From: Altimarinus sp964500515
GTDB lineage: Bacteria; Patescibacteriota; Gracilibacteria; BD1-5; UBA6164
Assembly: GCA_964500515.1 (NCBI GenBank)
Contig: CAZCNE010000004.1
Span: 20,304 to 84,303 of the forward strand
Reading direction: 5' to 3'
DNA length: 64,000 nucleotides
This document shows positions 22,477 through 33,063 of this stretch, one piece after another (the first letter of the stretch is position 1; each line of letters begins with the position of its first letter). Below the pieces are notes generated by a model. It was not told where the DNA came from and ran no database searches. It saw nothing but the letters and a program-made list of their open reading frames with translations. The translations under genes and the position numbers were made by a program.

Positions 22477-22914
22477 TTATTTTCAAGCAAATCTAGCAAA
22501 TGCCTTGTTAGCTTCAGCCATTTTATAAACATCTAGTTTTTTCTTAAAAGCTTCTCACGATTCATTTGCAGCATCTATCAATTCAGTAGACAAAGCTTTA
22601 ACAAAAGCTGTTCATTTTTTGCTTCTTGCTGCCTCGATAATCCACTTTGAAGCTAAGAAAACTTGTCTATTTGGCTTAACTTCATGAGGAACTTGAAAAA
22701 TAGAACCTCAAACTCTTTTTGGTCTAACTTCTATTTTTGGCATCACATTTTCCATAGCTTTTATAAAAATTGACCTTGGATCTTTTTGTCATTTATTTTT
22801 TATTTCTTCAAAAGTTTTAATTATCAAATCATTTGCTAAACTTTTTTTTCCATCAAGCATTACATAATTTGTAAACTTTTCTAAAATCGCTTCATTTTTA
22901 TTTAATTCTTTCAT
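22477..22914 (-). CDS. rpsG: Ribosomal protein S7
   Basis: Primary 16S-rRNA binder that nucleates the head of the 30S subunit. 145 residues, slightly shorter than the usual 155. Seen: YVMLDGKKSLANDLI, AMENVMPKIEVRPKRVGGSIFQVPHEV and a C-terminus at NKAFARFAGK. It follows rpsL in the classic str order; fusA and tufA do not follow. Confidence 0.97.
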
Positions 22915-22986
22915 TATTTTTTAATTAACAATTAAAATTTTTCTCGTTTATTCAGTAATTGTTTAACTTACTCCGAGTTATTAAAT

Positions 22987-23412
22987 TTATTTTTTTGTTT
23001 TTGGTTTTTTAGCTCAATAAAGACTTCTTCATTGTCATCTATTTTTTACTCATTCCGTATCTAAAACTCATCTAACAATATGATATCTAACTCACGGTAA
23101 ATCCTTTACTCTTCATCATCTTATAGAAACAACAGAATGTTCTTGTAAGTTGTGTCATTCTCAAGGAATATACGCATTTACTTCATATCAGTTAGTTAGC
23201 TTTACTTTTGCAACTTTTCTCAAAGCCGAATTTGGTTTTTTAGGAGTCATTGTAGTAACTTTTGTACAAACTCATCTTTTCATTGGATTTCATTTTTTGT
23301 TTTCATAAACCTTTCATGCAATAGAATTTTTTGTCATTTGCAAAGCTGGAGTTTTACTTTTTGTATGTTTATCTTTTCTTTTTTTCTTTACTAATTGGTT
23401 AATAGTAGGCAT
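22987..23412 (-). CDS. rpsL: Ribosomal protein S12
   Basis: Decoding-centre protein of 141 residues. MPTINQLVKKKRKD, PALQMTKNSIAGKV, RGVCTKVTTMTPKKPNSALRKVAKVKL and VKDLPGVRYHIVRG are all present. Lys43- and Lys88-type positions (streptomycin-contact residues) read as TPKKPNS and VKDLPG. A second ATG directly upstream (23415) would add one Met; the MPT start is the family norm. Confidence 0.97.
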
Positions 23413-23514
23413 CATGTATTAATTAAAAATTAAAATTAACAACGCTAAATTTTTTCTTGAAAATTGTAAAGTTTAAAAATTATTAATTTTACTATTTTCA
23501 ATTTTTCATTTGTA

Positions 23515-23907
23515 TTAACGTTTTGACCATTGAGATGATTTTCTAGCTTTATGTTTACCTGGTTTCTTTCTTTCAACTTTTCTCGAATCTCTAGTTAAAA
23601 ATCATGCAGATTTAAGTATTTTTTTGAAAGTTTCATCTTTTTGAGCCAACATTTTTGCCAAAGCATGCCTCATAGCATATGCTTGTGATGAAACTCAAGA
23701 TCAATCAACTGTAACTTCAAAATAATAAGAATCTTTTACTTTACATAATTTTAAAGGTGAAAAAACTATTTCAAATAAATCATCTCTAGTTATGTATTCT
23801 CAAATATTTTTTCAATTTATCAAAGAGTCTCATTTTCACTCATAAAGTTTTACTTGAGCAGATGCTGTTTTTTTCTTTCAAACAGAATAATTATATTTCT
23901 TATCCAT
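23515..23907 (-). CDS. rpsI: Ribosomal protein S9
   Basis: 130 residues; its C-terminal tail reaches the P-site tRNA. SVGKKKTASAQVKLYEGKGD, VDGSGVSSQAYAMRHALAKML and a tail RKVERKKPGKHKARKSSQWSKR ending in the canonical SKR. It follows rplM by 17 bases, the conserved L13-S9 pair. Confidence 0.97.
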
Positions 23908-23924
23908 AAAAATCTTTATTTAAA

Positions 23925-24356
23925 TTATATTTTTAATTCTATTGGTTTTTGTGCCAAAAAAGTATGTTCACTTCATTCAAATAGTTTTAATCTAGAAAAC
24001 ATTGATTTTCTAAGTTTATTTTTTGGTAACATTCAAAACACAGATAATCAAAGTATTTTTGTAGGTTTTTTTTCCAACATTTCAGCTAAATTTGTTTTTT
24101 TAATTCCTCATAGATATCAAGAATGAGTATAATACATTTTATCACTTATTTTTTTTCAAGTTACACTAAATTTTCATGAATTTATCACTATAACATAATC
24201 TCAATTATCAACATAAGAAGCAAAATCTATTTTATTTTTTCACCTTAAAATAGTTGCTATTTTTGTAGACAATCTACCCAAATTATTTTCACTAGCATCA
24301 ATAATATACCATTTTCTATCTTTTTCAGAAATTTGTTTTGTAGCAATAGTTTTCAT
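23925..24356 (-). CDS. rplM: Ribosomal protein L13
   Basis: 143 residues. WYIIDASENNLGRLSTKIATILRGKNK is the diagnostic N-terminal stretch, followed by GDYVIVINSGKFSVTGKK and MLPKNKLRKSMFSRLKLFEGSEH. First of the L13-S9 pair, following rplQ by 16 bases, as in the classic rpoA-rplQ-rplM-rpsI order. Confidence 0.97.
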
Positions 24357-24372
24357 TTTTTACTTTTAATAA

Positions 24373-24732
24373 TTAAACTAATTCAAGTAAAACTAATTTT
24401 GCATTATCTCAATCTCTATATTTTATAGGAATGATTCTTGTAAATCAGCTTTTTTTACCTTTGTATTTTGGAGCAACATTTTTAAATAATTCAACTGAAG
24501 ATTCTTTTGTATATAAATACGTCATAACTTGTCTTATAGCATTCATTTCATCTTTAGAATTAACGATATTTATAAGTTTATCAATAGTAGGAACAATAAA
24601 TTTTGCTCTTTTTTGAGTAGTTTTTATAGATTTATGTAAAAAGAAATTTGTAAGCAAACTCCTTTCCATAGCTTTTCTTTGTTGAAAATCTTTTCAGTTA
24701 AATTTAAGATTTTTTTTACATCTATGTCTCAT
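24373..24732 (-). CDS. rplQ: Ribosomal protein L17
   Basis: 119 residues. MRHRCKKNLKFNGKDFQQRKAMERSLLTNFFLHKSIKTT matches the L17 N-terminus, then AKFIVPTIDKLI and a C-terminal GFTRIIPIKYRDGDNAKLVLLEL. It sits right after rpoA as in nearly all bacteria. Confidence 0.97.
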
Positions 24733-24785
24733 AACAATAAATTAATAATTAATAATTTGTAAATAATCAAAAGAGTTTTTATTTT

Positions 24786-25766
24786 TTATTCATCTCAAAG
24801 CAATTTCAATCATCTTTCTCACAATGCTTCTTTAATTTCTGTCATAGCTTTTTTTCCAAATCATTTTATAGAAGAAAGTTTTGTTTCCGTACATTTCGTT
24901 AATTGCTCTATAGAAAGTACACTTCAATTTATAAGTGCATTTAATGTTCTTGGAGAAAGCCCCATTATTTCAATCGGAGTATATGACTCTTTTTCTAACT
25001 CTTCTTTTATTTCTTGTTTTTCTTTAGTTATCAAATCCTTTACATTTCAAATAAAATGTCATTCAACTTGTAGAGATTCTTCATTAAACAATGAAAAGTA
25101 AGAACTCAACATTGCTCAAGAAAATTTCAATGCATCAACTGGAGAAACAACAGAATTTGTAGTAATTGTTAACTCTAGTGAGTCTAAATTCAAAATATCA
25201 CCATATCTAGTATTTGTAGATTCATATTTTACATTTAATACAGGAGAAAAATTTGCATCTATAATTAAAGTATCTAGATCTTCTTCTCTTTCTTTTAAAT
25301 CGGTTGTACTAAGATATCAAACTCATTTTTCTATTCTTATATCAATATCTAGCTTTAGTCAATCTTTATCAATTTTTGTAATGTATAAATCTTTGTTCAA
25401 AATTTCAACTCAAGCTGGTGTTTTTATATCTTTTGCGCTTACAACTCAAGCTTTATCTTTAGATAATTTTAACCATTCAATTCAAATTTCTTTTTTATCT
25501 ATAACCAAGTCTTTTAAATTTAACATTATATCAATTACGCTTTCATTTATTCAAGGTAGTGTTGTATATTCATGGCTAATTCATTTTATTTTTATTCAAG
25601 TAACCCTTGCTCATGGAATGCTAGAAAGTAAAATTCTTCTTAAAGTGTTTCAAATTGTGATACCATATCATCTTGGTAAAGGTCAAATAACAAACTTAGA
25701 AGTATTTAAATCAATTTCCTGTTCTAAAATCTTAGGTACTCATATTTCTTTATGAATAATATGCAT
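24786..25766 (-). CDS. rpoA: RNA polymerase alpha subunit
   Basis: 326 residues, normal length. N-terminal dimerisation domain with PLPRGYGITIGNTLRRILLSSIPGARVTGIKIKG and EYTTLPGINESVIDIMLNLK. The C-terminal domain (about residues 262-326) has PIEIMGLSPRTLNALINGSV and a helix-hairpin-helix KLSSIKGFGKKAMTEIKEAL that contacts UP elements and activators. Its complete C-terminal domain indicates ordinary promoter recognition in this reduced genome. Confidence 0.97.
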
Positions 25767-25801
25767 GTGTTTATAATTAGGGAAATAAGATTCAATATAG
25801 A

Positions 25802-26425
25802 CTATTTAGAATAAAACTCTATAATTTTTTGTATGTCTATAATTTGGTCAAAGTCATCATTTTCAGGTAGTGCTTTTATAGTAATTTTTAAGTTTTTTGA
25901 ATCAACATCAATCCACTTAATATTTGAAACCTTTCATTTATTTTGTTTAGAAAATTCTTCCATTTCCTCAAGAAGAGATTTGTACAATGGGCTTTCTTTT
26001 AGTTTATCTCTCAACTCAATCACATCTCAAACTTTTAAAGAAATAGAGGGGATATCAACATTTATTCAATTAAGTTTAAAATGTGCATGATTAACAAATT
26101 GTCTTGATTGCATTCTTGTTCTTGCAAAGTTCGCTCTGTATATTACATTATCTATTCTAAGTTCCAACATTCTAAGCATTTTTTCTCAAGTAGTTCAAAC
26201 TAAGTTGCTTTTTAATGCTTTTTGATAATAAGAAAAAAATTGTTTTTCAGATAATCAAAACATTCTCTTTGCCAATTGTTTTTTTCTTAATTGCAATCAA
26301 TATTCACTTGTTTTTCTACTTCTTAGAAGTCATCTTTTTGATTTATCCAAATCATACTTTTCAGTTCAGAAAAGGTTTACGCCTTCTCTTCTACATAGTT
26401 TTTTCTTTGGTCATATATATTTCAT
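25802..26425 (-). CDS. rpsD: Ribosomal protein S4
   Basis: 207 residues; 16S-rRNA assembly initiator and, in other bacteria, translational repressor of this operon. KKKLCRREGVNLFGTEKYDL, LRKKQLAKRMFGLSEKQFFSYYQKA, then the S4 RNA-binding fold LELRIDNVIYRANFARTRMQSRQFVNHAHFKLNGINVDIPSI. The first 30 residues have a single Cys rather than the four-Cys zinc form, so this is the zinc-free type. Confidence 0.97.
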
Positions 26426-26453
26426 AAGAAAAATCTTAAAATTAAAAATAAAA

Positions 26454-26843
26454 TTACAAGTTTCTAACTTTCTTTTTTTTGCATCAATTATGAGGAACTG
26501 GTGTTATATCAAAAATAGCTCTCAATTCAACTCCTCAAGCAACTACTCATCTTATTGCCTGCTCCCTTCAAGCTCAAATTCATTTCAAATAAACATCAAC
26601 TATTTCTAAAGAATGTAGTGTTTTTGCTTTTGATACAGCTTGTTCAGCCGCAACTTGAGCTGCATAAGGCGTAGCTTCTCTTGCTCATCTAAATCATGCA
26701 AGTCATCAACTAGACCAAGTTAAAACATTTCATTTTTCATCCGTAACACTAACTAAGGTATTATTAAAAGATGCAAGTATATGAACTTGTCATTTTTGAA
26801 CAATTTTTTTAGTTTTCTTTGGTTTTTTATTAGTAGTTGCCAT
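26454..26843 (-). CDS. rpsK: Ribosomal protein S11
   Basis: 129 residues. HILASFNNTLVSVTDEKGNVLTWSSAG, EATPYAAQVAAEQAV and DITPVPHNGCKKKKVRNL are the family marks. The end reads NGCKKKKVRNL, the usual NGCRPPKRRRV region. It lies between rpsM and rpsD as expected. Confidence 0.97.
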
Positions 26844-26887
26844 TATTTTGGTATTAAATATTATATTATTTATTAATTATCAAAAAA

Positions 26888-27253
26888 TTATTTTTTCTTT
26901 CAAGCGATTGCAACAGCTTTTCCTTTTCTAGTTTTCGCATTTGTTTTAGTTCTTTGTCATCTTACTGGTAGTTTTTTAGAATGCCTTAATCATCTGTAGC
27001 AATTAATTTCTTGCAATCTTTTTATATTTGATACAACAAATCTTCTTAAATCTCATTCTATCATATAAGATTTTAATTCATCTCTTATCAAATCAAGCTC
27101 TTTTTCTGATAAAGTTTCTATTTTTCTATTTTTATCAATATTTAATTTTGTAAGTATTTTATTAGAAACTCATCTTCAAACTCAATAAATATAAGTTAAA
27201 GCTATTTCTATGTGTTTTCCATTTGGTAAATTTACTCAAGCAATTCTTGCCAT
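26888..27253 (-). CDS. rpsM: Ribosomal protein S13
   Basis: 121 residues; contacts the 50S subunit and P-site tRNA. MARIAGVNLPNGKHIEIALTYIYGVGR, then EGDLRRFVVSNIKRLQEINCYRGLRHSKKLPVRGQRTKTNA and a basic tail. Normal order after rpmJ. Confidence 0.97.
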
Positions 27254-27308
27254 ACTTTTTAATAGTTAACAATTAATAATAAAATGAACTAATTACACTT
27301 TAAATTCA

Positions 27309-27422
27309 TTATCCTTGTCTTTGTTTATGTTTAGGGTGTTTGCATATAATTCTCAAAACCCCCTTTCTTCTAATAATTTTACAATCATTACATATTTTTT
27401 TTACAGACGATCTTACTTTCAT
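27309..27422 (-). CDS. rpmJ: Ribosomal protein L36
   Basis: 37 residues. MKVRSSVKKICNDCKIIRRKGVLRIICKHPKHKQRQG has the C-C-C-H zinc-binding pattern (CNDC ... C ... H), so this is the zinc-binding form of L36. It lies between infA and rpsM, the standard position. Confidence 0.97.
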   Translation of the reverse strand: MKVRSSVKKICNDCKIIRRKGVLRIICKHPKHKQRQG

Positions 27423-27445
27423 ATTATTTTTCTAATAAAAATAAA

Positions 27446-27676
27446 TTATTTTTTTCTAAATATAATTCTTCATTTACTCAAGTCATAAGGACTCAATTCA
27501 AGCAATACTCTGTCTCATTCAATCAATTTTATAAAATTGTTTCTCATTTTTCAACTTAAATATCATTTTACAACTTGTCATCAAAAATCCTCTGGTAATT
27601 GAATATCAAAAACCAAGCCTGGGAGTGATTTAACAATAACTCACTCAACCTCTATTTTATCTTCTTGTTTAGCCAT
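27446..27676 (-). CDS. infA: Translation initiation factor IF-1
   Basis: 76 residues, an OB-fold protein that occupies the A site during initiation. MAKQEDKIEVEGVIVKSLPGLVFDIQL, KGYLSGKMRNNFIKLIEGDRVLLELSPYDLSKGRIIFRKK. It is the first gene of the minus-strand ribosomal block. The promoter probably lies in the 70 bases before it. Confidence 0.97.
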
Positions 27677-27746
27677 AAATGAACATTTTTTTTACAAAGT
27701 GATGATAGTTTATATAAAAAAATTAATAAGTCAAATCTTTTTTATA

Positions 27747-28100
27747 CTAATTTGTAACTCCTAAAATATTTTTTACAACAAATCAAACTATTGATGAAGC
27801 TAACCAAATAACAACTAAACCTAAAAGGGCTTGAATAATAACAGTTCTTCATTTTTTTACATTGTCTTCTTTTCATCCAGCTGTCAAAATAAGAAAACCT
27901 CACCATAAACCAAAAACTACAGCAAATAAATACAAAAACATAGTAATATTTACTATAAGTTTTTGTAGCGCAACATCTCAAGTTTCAGTACTTCATTGAA
28001 TTTCAGTACTAACTTTATTTGTACCAAAATTCATAGCAGCATTAACACTAGAAGTCCAAAGTCATAATAATCAAATAAAGCTATAAATAAATTTTCTCAT
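27747..28100 (-). CDS. Small VirB2/T4SS-pilin-like membrane protein
   Basis: 117 residues. A signal-like N-terminus (MRKFIYSFIGLLGLWTSSVNA), a short outer segment, then two membrane helices (LQKLIVNITMFLYLFAVVFGLWGGFLILTAG and RTVIIQALLGLVVIWLASSIVGFVV) separated by GGKEDNVKKGR. The two-helix layout with a positively charged loop GGxEDxVKKGR is the pattern of TrbC/VirB2-like 'T4SS pilin' proteins frequent in candidate phyla. A second protein of this type is at 31353. No other conjugation gene is visible, so the function is open. Confidence 0.7.
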
Positions 28101-28391
28101 AATTTATTTAGTAAAAATATAAACATATTTATAATATACATTTTTTCAAAAAGGCAAATAAAATTTAGAATTTTTATTATTTAATCAAACTTATTAATTA
28201 TTTTGTTTTCACATCAAACACTAATAATTCTCATAATTTTTTTATTTTAATTTATGGAATAATGTCTTAGATATAAAAAGAAGAGGCAGAAATTTTTGAT
28301 TTTATTTAATTTCAAGTTTTACTTTTTTAAATCTCCATTTTTTCTCTTTATCAAGGGAATTTTTAGTTTTTCTTCAATTCATCGTTTTATC
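28101..28391. other. Intergenic stretch without a recognised gene
   Basis: AT-rich leader of the VirB2-like gene. A 26-codon basic reading frame on the minus strand (about 28304-28384) has no supporting signal. Nothing else stands out before the RNase J terminator. Confidence 0.4.
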
Positions 28392-28423
28392 AAAAAAAAC
28401 CCTTACTATAAGGGGATTTTTTT
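28392..28423 (-). terminator. Terminator after RNase J gene
   Basis: CCCTTA/TAAGGG stem with a 3-base loop, flanked by A and T runs on both sides, so it works for the minus-strand gene whose stop it touches. GC-rich for this genome. Confidence 0.85.
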
Positions 28424-30332
28424 ATGCATTAACTATTGTAGGAATTATCATAGGTTGTCTTTCTATTTTTCTAAGTAAATAATTTTCTAAATCAGTTTTA
28501 ATTAATTTAAGTAAATCTTTTTCTTCTATATCTGGAATATCTTTTATAGTTGTTTCATAAACATCTTTTGATTTTTTTATAATCATCTTGTGAACAATTT
28601 TTACCTCATCAAGATAAACAAGACCTCTACTTTCAATTTTTATATTTCACATTATTTCTTTTGTTTTTGGATTTATTTTATAGATAATAACCAAAACTCC
28701 TGAATCCATCATTTTTTCTCTAGCTTTTATTACATGACTATTTGCAGTTCAGATGCTATTTCAATCAATTATAATGTCCTGAATTGGCATTTTAATTTTT
28801 GATTTAAAAACACTTTGATTTGGAGCAAAATCTATAATACTTCAGTTTTCTTGCAATAAAATATTTTTCTCATCAAATCATATACTAATTGCAGTATTTT
28901 TATGTAAAGTCCTAAAATATAAATCTCAATAAATTGGCATAAAATATTTTGGATTTACCAAATTTAACATAATTTTTTGTTCTTCTTGAAAAGCATGTCA
29001 TCAAGTATGAACTTCACTATCATCTTTTGTTATAACATTTGCTCAAAGTGATAAAAGTTTGTTTATAACAGTAAAAACTGATTTTTCATTTCCTGGAACT
29101 ACAGAAGAAGAAAAAATAATTGTATCATCTTTTACTATTTCTATAGAATTATGTTTTCACTCAGACATACGAGTTAAAGCTGAAAATTCTTCTCATTGAC
29201 TTCAAGTAGTAATAATAACTTGATCTTCTGGCGCTATATCTTCTATAAGCTTTGAATTCATTTTTTTTATCGCTCATGTTTTCATTTTTAGATATCATAA
29301 CTCTTTTGCTATTGCTATATTTTCAACCATACTTCTTCAAGAAATAAATATATGTTTATTGTATTTATCACAAATGTCAATTAATTGTTGAACTCTTGAA
29401 ATCCAAGAAGAAAATGTTGCAATTATAAGTCTTCATTTTGTATGATTTCTTATTATTCTATCAAGAGATTCTCAAATATCTTTTTCTGACCTAGAAAAAC
29501 CTTTTCTTATTGATCAAGTAGAATCTGACATAAACAATGTTATTCATTTTCTTCAAATTTCTCAAACTCTTCATAAATCTGCAGGTTTATCAATTGCTGG
29601 TGTAAAATCAATTTTAAAATCTCAAGTATGAACTGCTCTAAATCATCCTGGAGTTTCTAAATAAATTCAAACACAATCAGGAACACTATGATTAACTCTA
29701 AAAAATTCTAAAGAAAAGCTATTTCAAACCTTTATTTTTTCAGTTACATCTCAAGAAACTTCTACAAAAGTCGCTTTGGACAATAAATTAAATTCTTCAA
29801 GTCATTTTTTTATAATTCAAATTGTAAGTTTAGTTCAATAAATTGTTGGCATTCAAAGTGGTGGAAGCACATGCTTTAAAGCTCATATGTGATCTAGGTG
29901 AGCATGAGTTATAATTATTCATTTTATTTTATCTTTGTATTGAATCAAAGATGAAATATCCGGAATAGAATAATTTGCTCAAAGCATATCAGGTTCAGCA
30001 AATTGAACTCAACAATCAACTATAAGTAATTCTTCTCAATATTGAAATAAATTCATATTTTTTGATCCGGTTTCATTATTTCATCAAATTGGAATAACTC
30101 TTGTATAACCTTCTCTTAAATTAGGTAAATAAAATTTTGTTTCAGGAAAATTTGAAGCTAAATTATTTTTATATTTTCTTTCTGAATTTCAGTTAATATT
30201 TCAAGTTTTCTCTTTTGTTTGTGATGATTTATTTTTTATGTTTAAGGTCTTAGTTTCTGAATTTTTTTCAGTATCATCAATAACTTGATTTCAACCTAAT
30301 TCTTCATCAAGTTCATTAAAAAAATCTTTCAT
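28422..30332 (-). CDS. rnj: Ribonuclease J
   Basis: Metallo-beta-lactamase/beta-CASP RNase for 5'-3' decay and rRNA/mRNA maturation in the cytoplasm. 636 residues, with a Ser/Lys/Asn-rich N-terminal tail of about 75 residues as often seen. Then RVIPIGGNNETGSKNMN, motif 2 THAHLDHIGAL, HSVPDCVGIYLETPGG, HTGDFKID (motif 4 region), FMSDSTGSIRKG and beta-CASP TTGSQGEEFSAL. The end carries the oligomerisation domain and stops at ERQPMIIPTIVNA. The only nuclease of this class in the window. Confidence 0.95.
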
Positions 30333-30412
30333 TTTGATTAAATTAAATAAATAAAATTTTTAAAAAATAAATAATGTTAAGATAAATTGATTGAGTGCTA
30401 CAAAACAAAAGC

Positions 30413-30432
30413 ATAATTCTTAACAAGAATTA
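30413..30432 (-). terminator. Weak terminator-like hairpin
   Basis: TAATTCTT/AAGAATTA stem with a 3-base loop, downstream of the metallopeptidase gene. The T tail on the minus strand is broken by other bases, so function is uncertain. Confidence 0.35.
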
Positions 30433-30480
30433 TTTTACAAAAATTTGAATTTTAATAAGATTTTTTAATAATTTCTATAA

Positions 30481-31353
30481 TTATATATTATTTTCCAAAT
30501 ATTGCAAAAAATTTTCTAAATTTATTTCAATTTTTGTAACATCCCGATAATAATCTTTTATTTCATATCAAAATCAAAAATCTATATTTTTAAATTCATT
30601 GTTTATAAATATATTTTCTAGAAAAAAATCATATTTATTTTTTAAAATTTGGCTTTTTTCTGATTTTTTTAAAAAATCTTTATTATGAAAAACAAAATAA
30701 TTAAAACTTTCTGCAAAATCTTCATATTTATTTGTCATAGAATATCATGAAACAAAATCTTTAGTATCTTGTCAGGATTTTATAACTTTTGTTGAATTCC
30801 ATGAAATATCATAAAATTTATTACTTATATCGGAATCTTTTCACAAACTTTTATCAAAATAATATATGTCAATATAATGAGCTAATTCATGAATAAAAAC
30901 AGAAATTAATTCAGGATTATCAATCTCTAAAATACCAAATAATTTAATTTTGGATTCAGTCATCTTTCATCTAACTTCTTCTTTAATTTTATATAATTCA
31001 AGTATTAATTTTTTTATATATTTTATAAAAATTTTTGATGATAAAGTTTTTTCTAAATAATATTTTTCAGCAACAACTTCATACTCAAATTCTTCAGGAA
31101 TATATTTAAATACATATTTATTTTCTATATCAGTTTTAGTAATAATATCTTTTTTTGTTTGAGATATTCATTTGACTAGATCTTCTTTACTAGATTCAAG
31201 TGAAAAACTCCTATCTATATATTCTTCTTCAAAATTATACTGTGGTTTTAAAATATATAAATTTATCAAAAAAATAACTATACTTGATAATATAGTAATA
31301 ATGATTAAAAGTAAGGCATCAAAAAAAAGATTTTTATTAAAAATATTTCTCAT
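30481..31353 (-). CDS. Membrane-anchored putative zinc metallopeptidase (HExxH)
   Basis: 290 residues. One N-terminal membrane helix (FDALLLIIITILSSIVIFLINLYIL), then an outer domain with SVFIHELAHYIDIYYFD near residues 154-161: the HExxH zinc site. A plausible third ligand lies in SGYSMTNKYEDFAESFNYFVF about 55 residues on. The layout (HELAHxxD ... Y.DFAE) matches secreted gluzincin-like peptidases, but I cannot name the family. Its ATG overlaps the stop of the membrane protein at 31353-31760 by one base (TAATG), so the two are translationally coupled. Confidence 0.72.
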
Positions 31354-31760
31354 TAATCAAATCAATAAATAAGGTACACAATAATTCTAATTATACCATT
31401 AGCTGAAACTAGTGCCAAAAATCATACAAGAGACCAAATAATTATTTTTCTTCATTTACTGATTTTTTCTTCATTTCATCAACTAGCAACAATTACCAAG
31501 GATCAAAATGCAATTGATCAAATCGCAAGTAAAGCTATAAATGTAGCTATGTTTTCAACAAAAAATACTACCAAGTTTTTAAATCATCAAGTAACTTTTA
31601 AATCTCATGTTGGAGATTGTAAAACTGTCGTATTTTTTGACTCTAAACAAGCTTCCAAAGAATTACTTAAATCTCCTCACACCTCGCAATTTCAAAAAAC
31701 ATAATTTATACTAAATATTGAAAACAAAAGAAAAAAAAGAATAATTATTTTTTTTATCAT
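31353..31760 (-). CDS. Small VirB2/T4SS-pilin-like membrane protein
   Basis: 135 residues. Signal peptide MIKKIIILFFLLFSIFSINYVFG, a Cys pair (CEV...ACLE), then two membrane helices (NLVVFFVENIATFIALLAIGSIAFGSLVIVASG and KIIIWSLVGFLALVSANGIIRIIVYLIYG) around GGNEEKISKGRK. Same topology and charged loop as the protein at 27747. The start overlaps the galE stop as ATGATAA, and the stop overlaps the next gene as TAATG, so galE, this gene and the metallopeptidase are one coupled operon. Confidence 0.7.
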
Positions 31761-32776
31761 ATATTTTTTTTATTTTTTACAAAATTCCAAGAATCTAAAA
31801 TAGCTTCTTTTACACTAAATTTAGGTTTCCATCATAATATATCTTCTGCTTTTTTTGGATTACAATAGACTGTAGCCAAATCTCATACTCTTCTTCATTT
31901 TATCACAAAATTGATATTAAATCAAACAACTTCACTTGTAATTTGAATCATTTCTAAAACAGATGTTGATTTTCAAGTTCATAAGTTAAATACTTCAAAA
32001 ATACCTTTGTTATCAGCAAATTTATCCAAATATCAAATTGATTTTATATGTCAATCTATCAAATCAATTACATGAATATAATCCCTTTCTCAAGTTCAAT
32101 CTCTAGTATCATAATCATTTCAAAAAACTCAAACTTCTTGCAATTCTCAAGCTGCAACTTTCATTATATACGGAAGTAAATTGTTTGGAATATCGTTTGG
32201 ATCTTCTCATATAAATCAAGATTTGTGAGCTCAAATTGGATTAAAATATCTCAAATCAACAACTCTAAATCCCCTATGATTTGATAAATCTCTAAGTATA
32301 TTTTCTATTATTAATTTTGTTGTTCAGTAAGGATTTGATGTATTTCAAGTATAATCATTTTCAACAAAAGGAGATTCTAAACTTGAATCATAAACTGTTG
32401 CAGATGAAGAAAAAATTATATTTTTTATAGCAAATTCATCCATAAGTTCAAAGAGATTTAAACTTCAAATTATATTGTTTCCATAATACATAAAAGGTTT
32501 TTCACATGACTCTCCCACTGCTTTATATCAGGCAAAATGAATTACATAATCTATATTGTTTTCTACAAAAACTCTTTTTAAATCTTCTTTATTTTTTAAA
32601 TCAATCTCATAAAATTTCACTTTTTTTCAAGTAATTTTTTCTATGCTGCTAACAACTTCAATATCGGAATTATATAAATTATCTACAATTATCACATTAT
32701 ATCATAATTCTAATAATTCTATAGCTCAATGTGAACCGATATATCATGTTCATCAAGTCAATAATACTGTTTTCAT
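31754..32776 (-). CDS. galE: UDP-glucose 4-epimerase-like NAD(P)-dependent sugar epimerase
   Basis: 340 residues, SDR-fold. TGGTGYIGSHGAIEL (Rossmann GxxGxxG), VIHFAGYKAVGESCEKP, SSSATVYD and YGTTKLIIENIL (catalytic Tyr-xxx-Lys), then RYFNPIGAHKSG, NLLPYIMKVA and GTGERDYIHVIDL. It interconverts UDP-Glc and UDP-Gal (or the HexNAc forms), feeding glycan synthesis. The 5' leader holds seven copies of an 8-base repeat. The last codon before TAA is UGA-glycine. Confidence 0.94.
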
Positions 32777-32801
32777 GGACTAGCAGTTAGTAAATAGATT
32801 T

Positions 32802-32857
32802 AATCTTTTAATCTTTTAATCTTTTAATCTTTTAATCTTTTAATCTTTTAATCTTTT
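32802..32857. repeat. Tandem repeat, seven copies of AATCTTTT
   Basis: Seven perfect 8-base units, 26 bases upstream of the galE start (the gene is on the minus strand, where the unit reads AAAAGATT). It lies between the -10 box and the start codon, so it forms most of the galE leader. Copy number can change by slippage. Confidence 0.9.
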
Positions 32858-32863
32858 AATAAT

Positions 32864-32891
32864 ATTATATTAACACAAAGTATTTTGTAAA
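32864..32891 (-). promoter_or_regulatory. Promoter of the galE operon
   Basis: On the minus strand: -35 TTTACA (32886-32891), 16-base spacer, -10 TATAAT (32864-32869), directly upstream of the tandem repeat. Transcription would begin at the repeat edge. Confidence 0.6.
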
Positions 32892-32972
32892 ATAATTTGA
32901 TTAAATTTAGGATTAATATAAAATATTTATGCAAGATATTTTTTTGCAAATTTATTTTATAATCTATAAAAT

Positions 32973-33053
32973 ATGCCAAACAAAGACTGAACTGGACCAA
33001 ACTCTAAAGGTCCGAAAACTTGAAAATGAAAATGATGATGTAAAAAAAAGTAA
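32973..33053 (+). CDS. 26-residue glycine-rich peptide (DUF5320-like motif)
   Basis: MPNKDGTGPNSKGPKTGKGKGGCKKK, with six of the nine glycines as TGA. The MPxxDGTGPxxxGPxTGxGxGxC pattern is that of short glycine-rich DUF5320-like proteins, seen in many anaerobes and candidate phyla with unknown role. A strong terminator follows 10 bases later, supporting a real gene. A longer 67-codon frame here is a shadow, because it also reads through the terminator stem. Confidence 0.65.
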
Positions 33054-33063
33054 TACTTTTTGT

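Noticed and set aside
25381..25755. A 124-codon frame on the plus strand
   Set aside because: Antisense to rpoA, which is complete and conserved on the minus strand.
28304..28384. A 26-codon basic reading frame on the minus strand
   Set aside because: No motif, no terminator of its own and no start signal; kept only as a note on the intergenic region.
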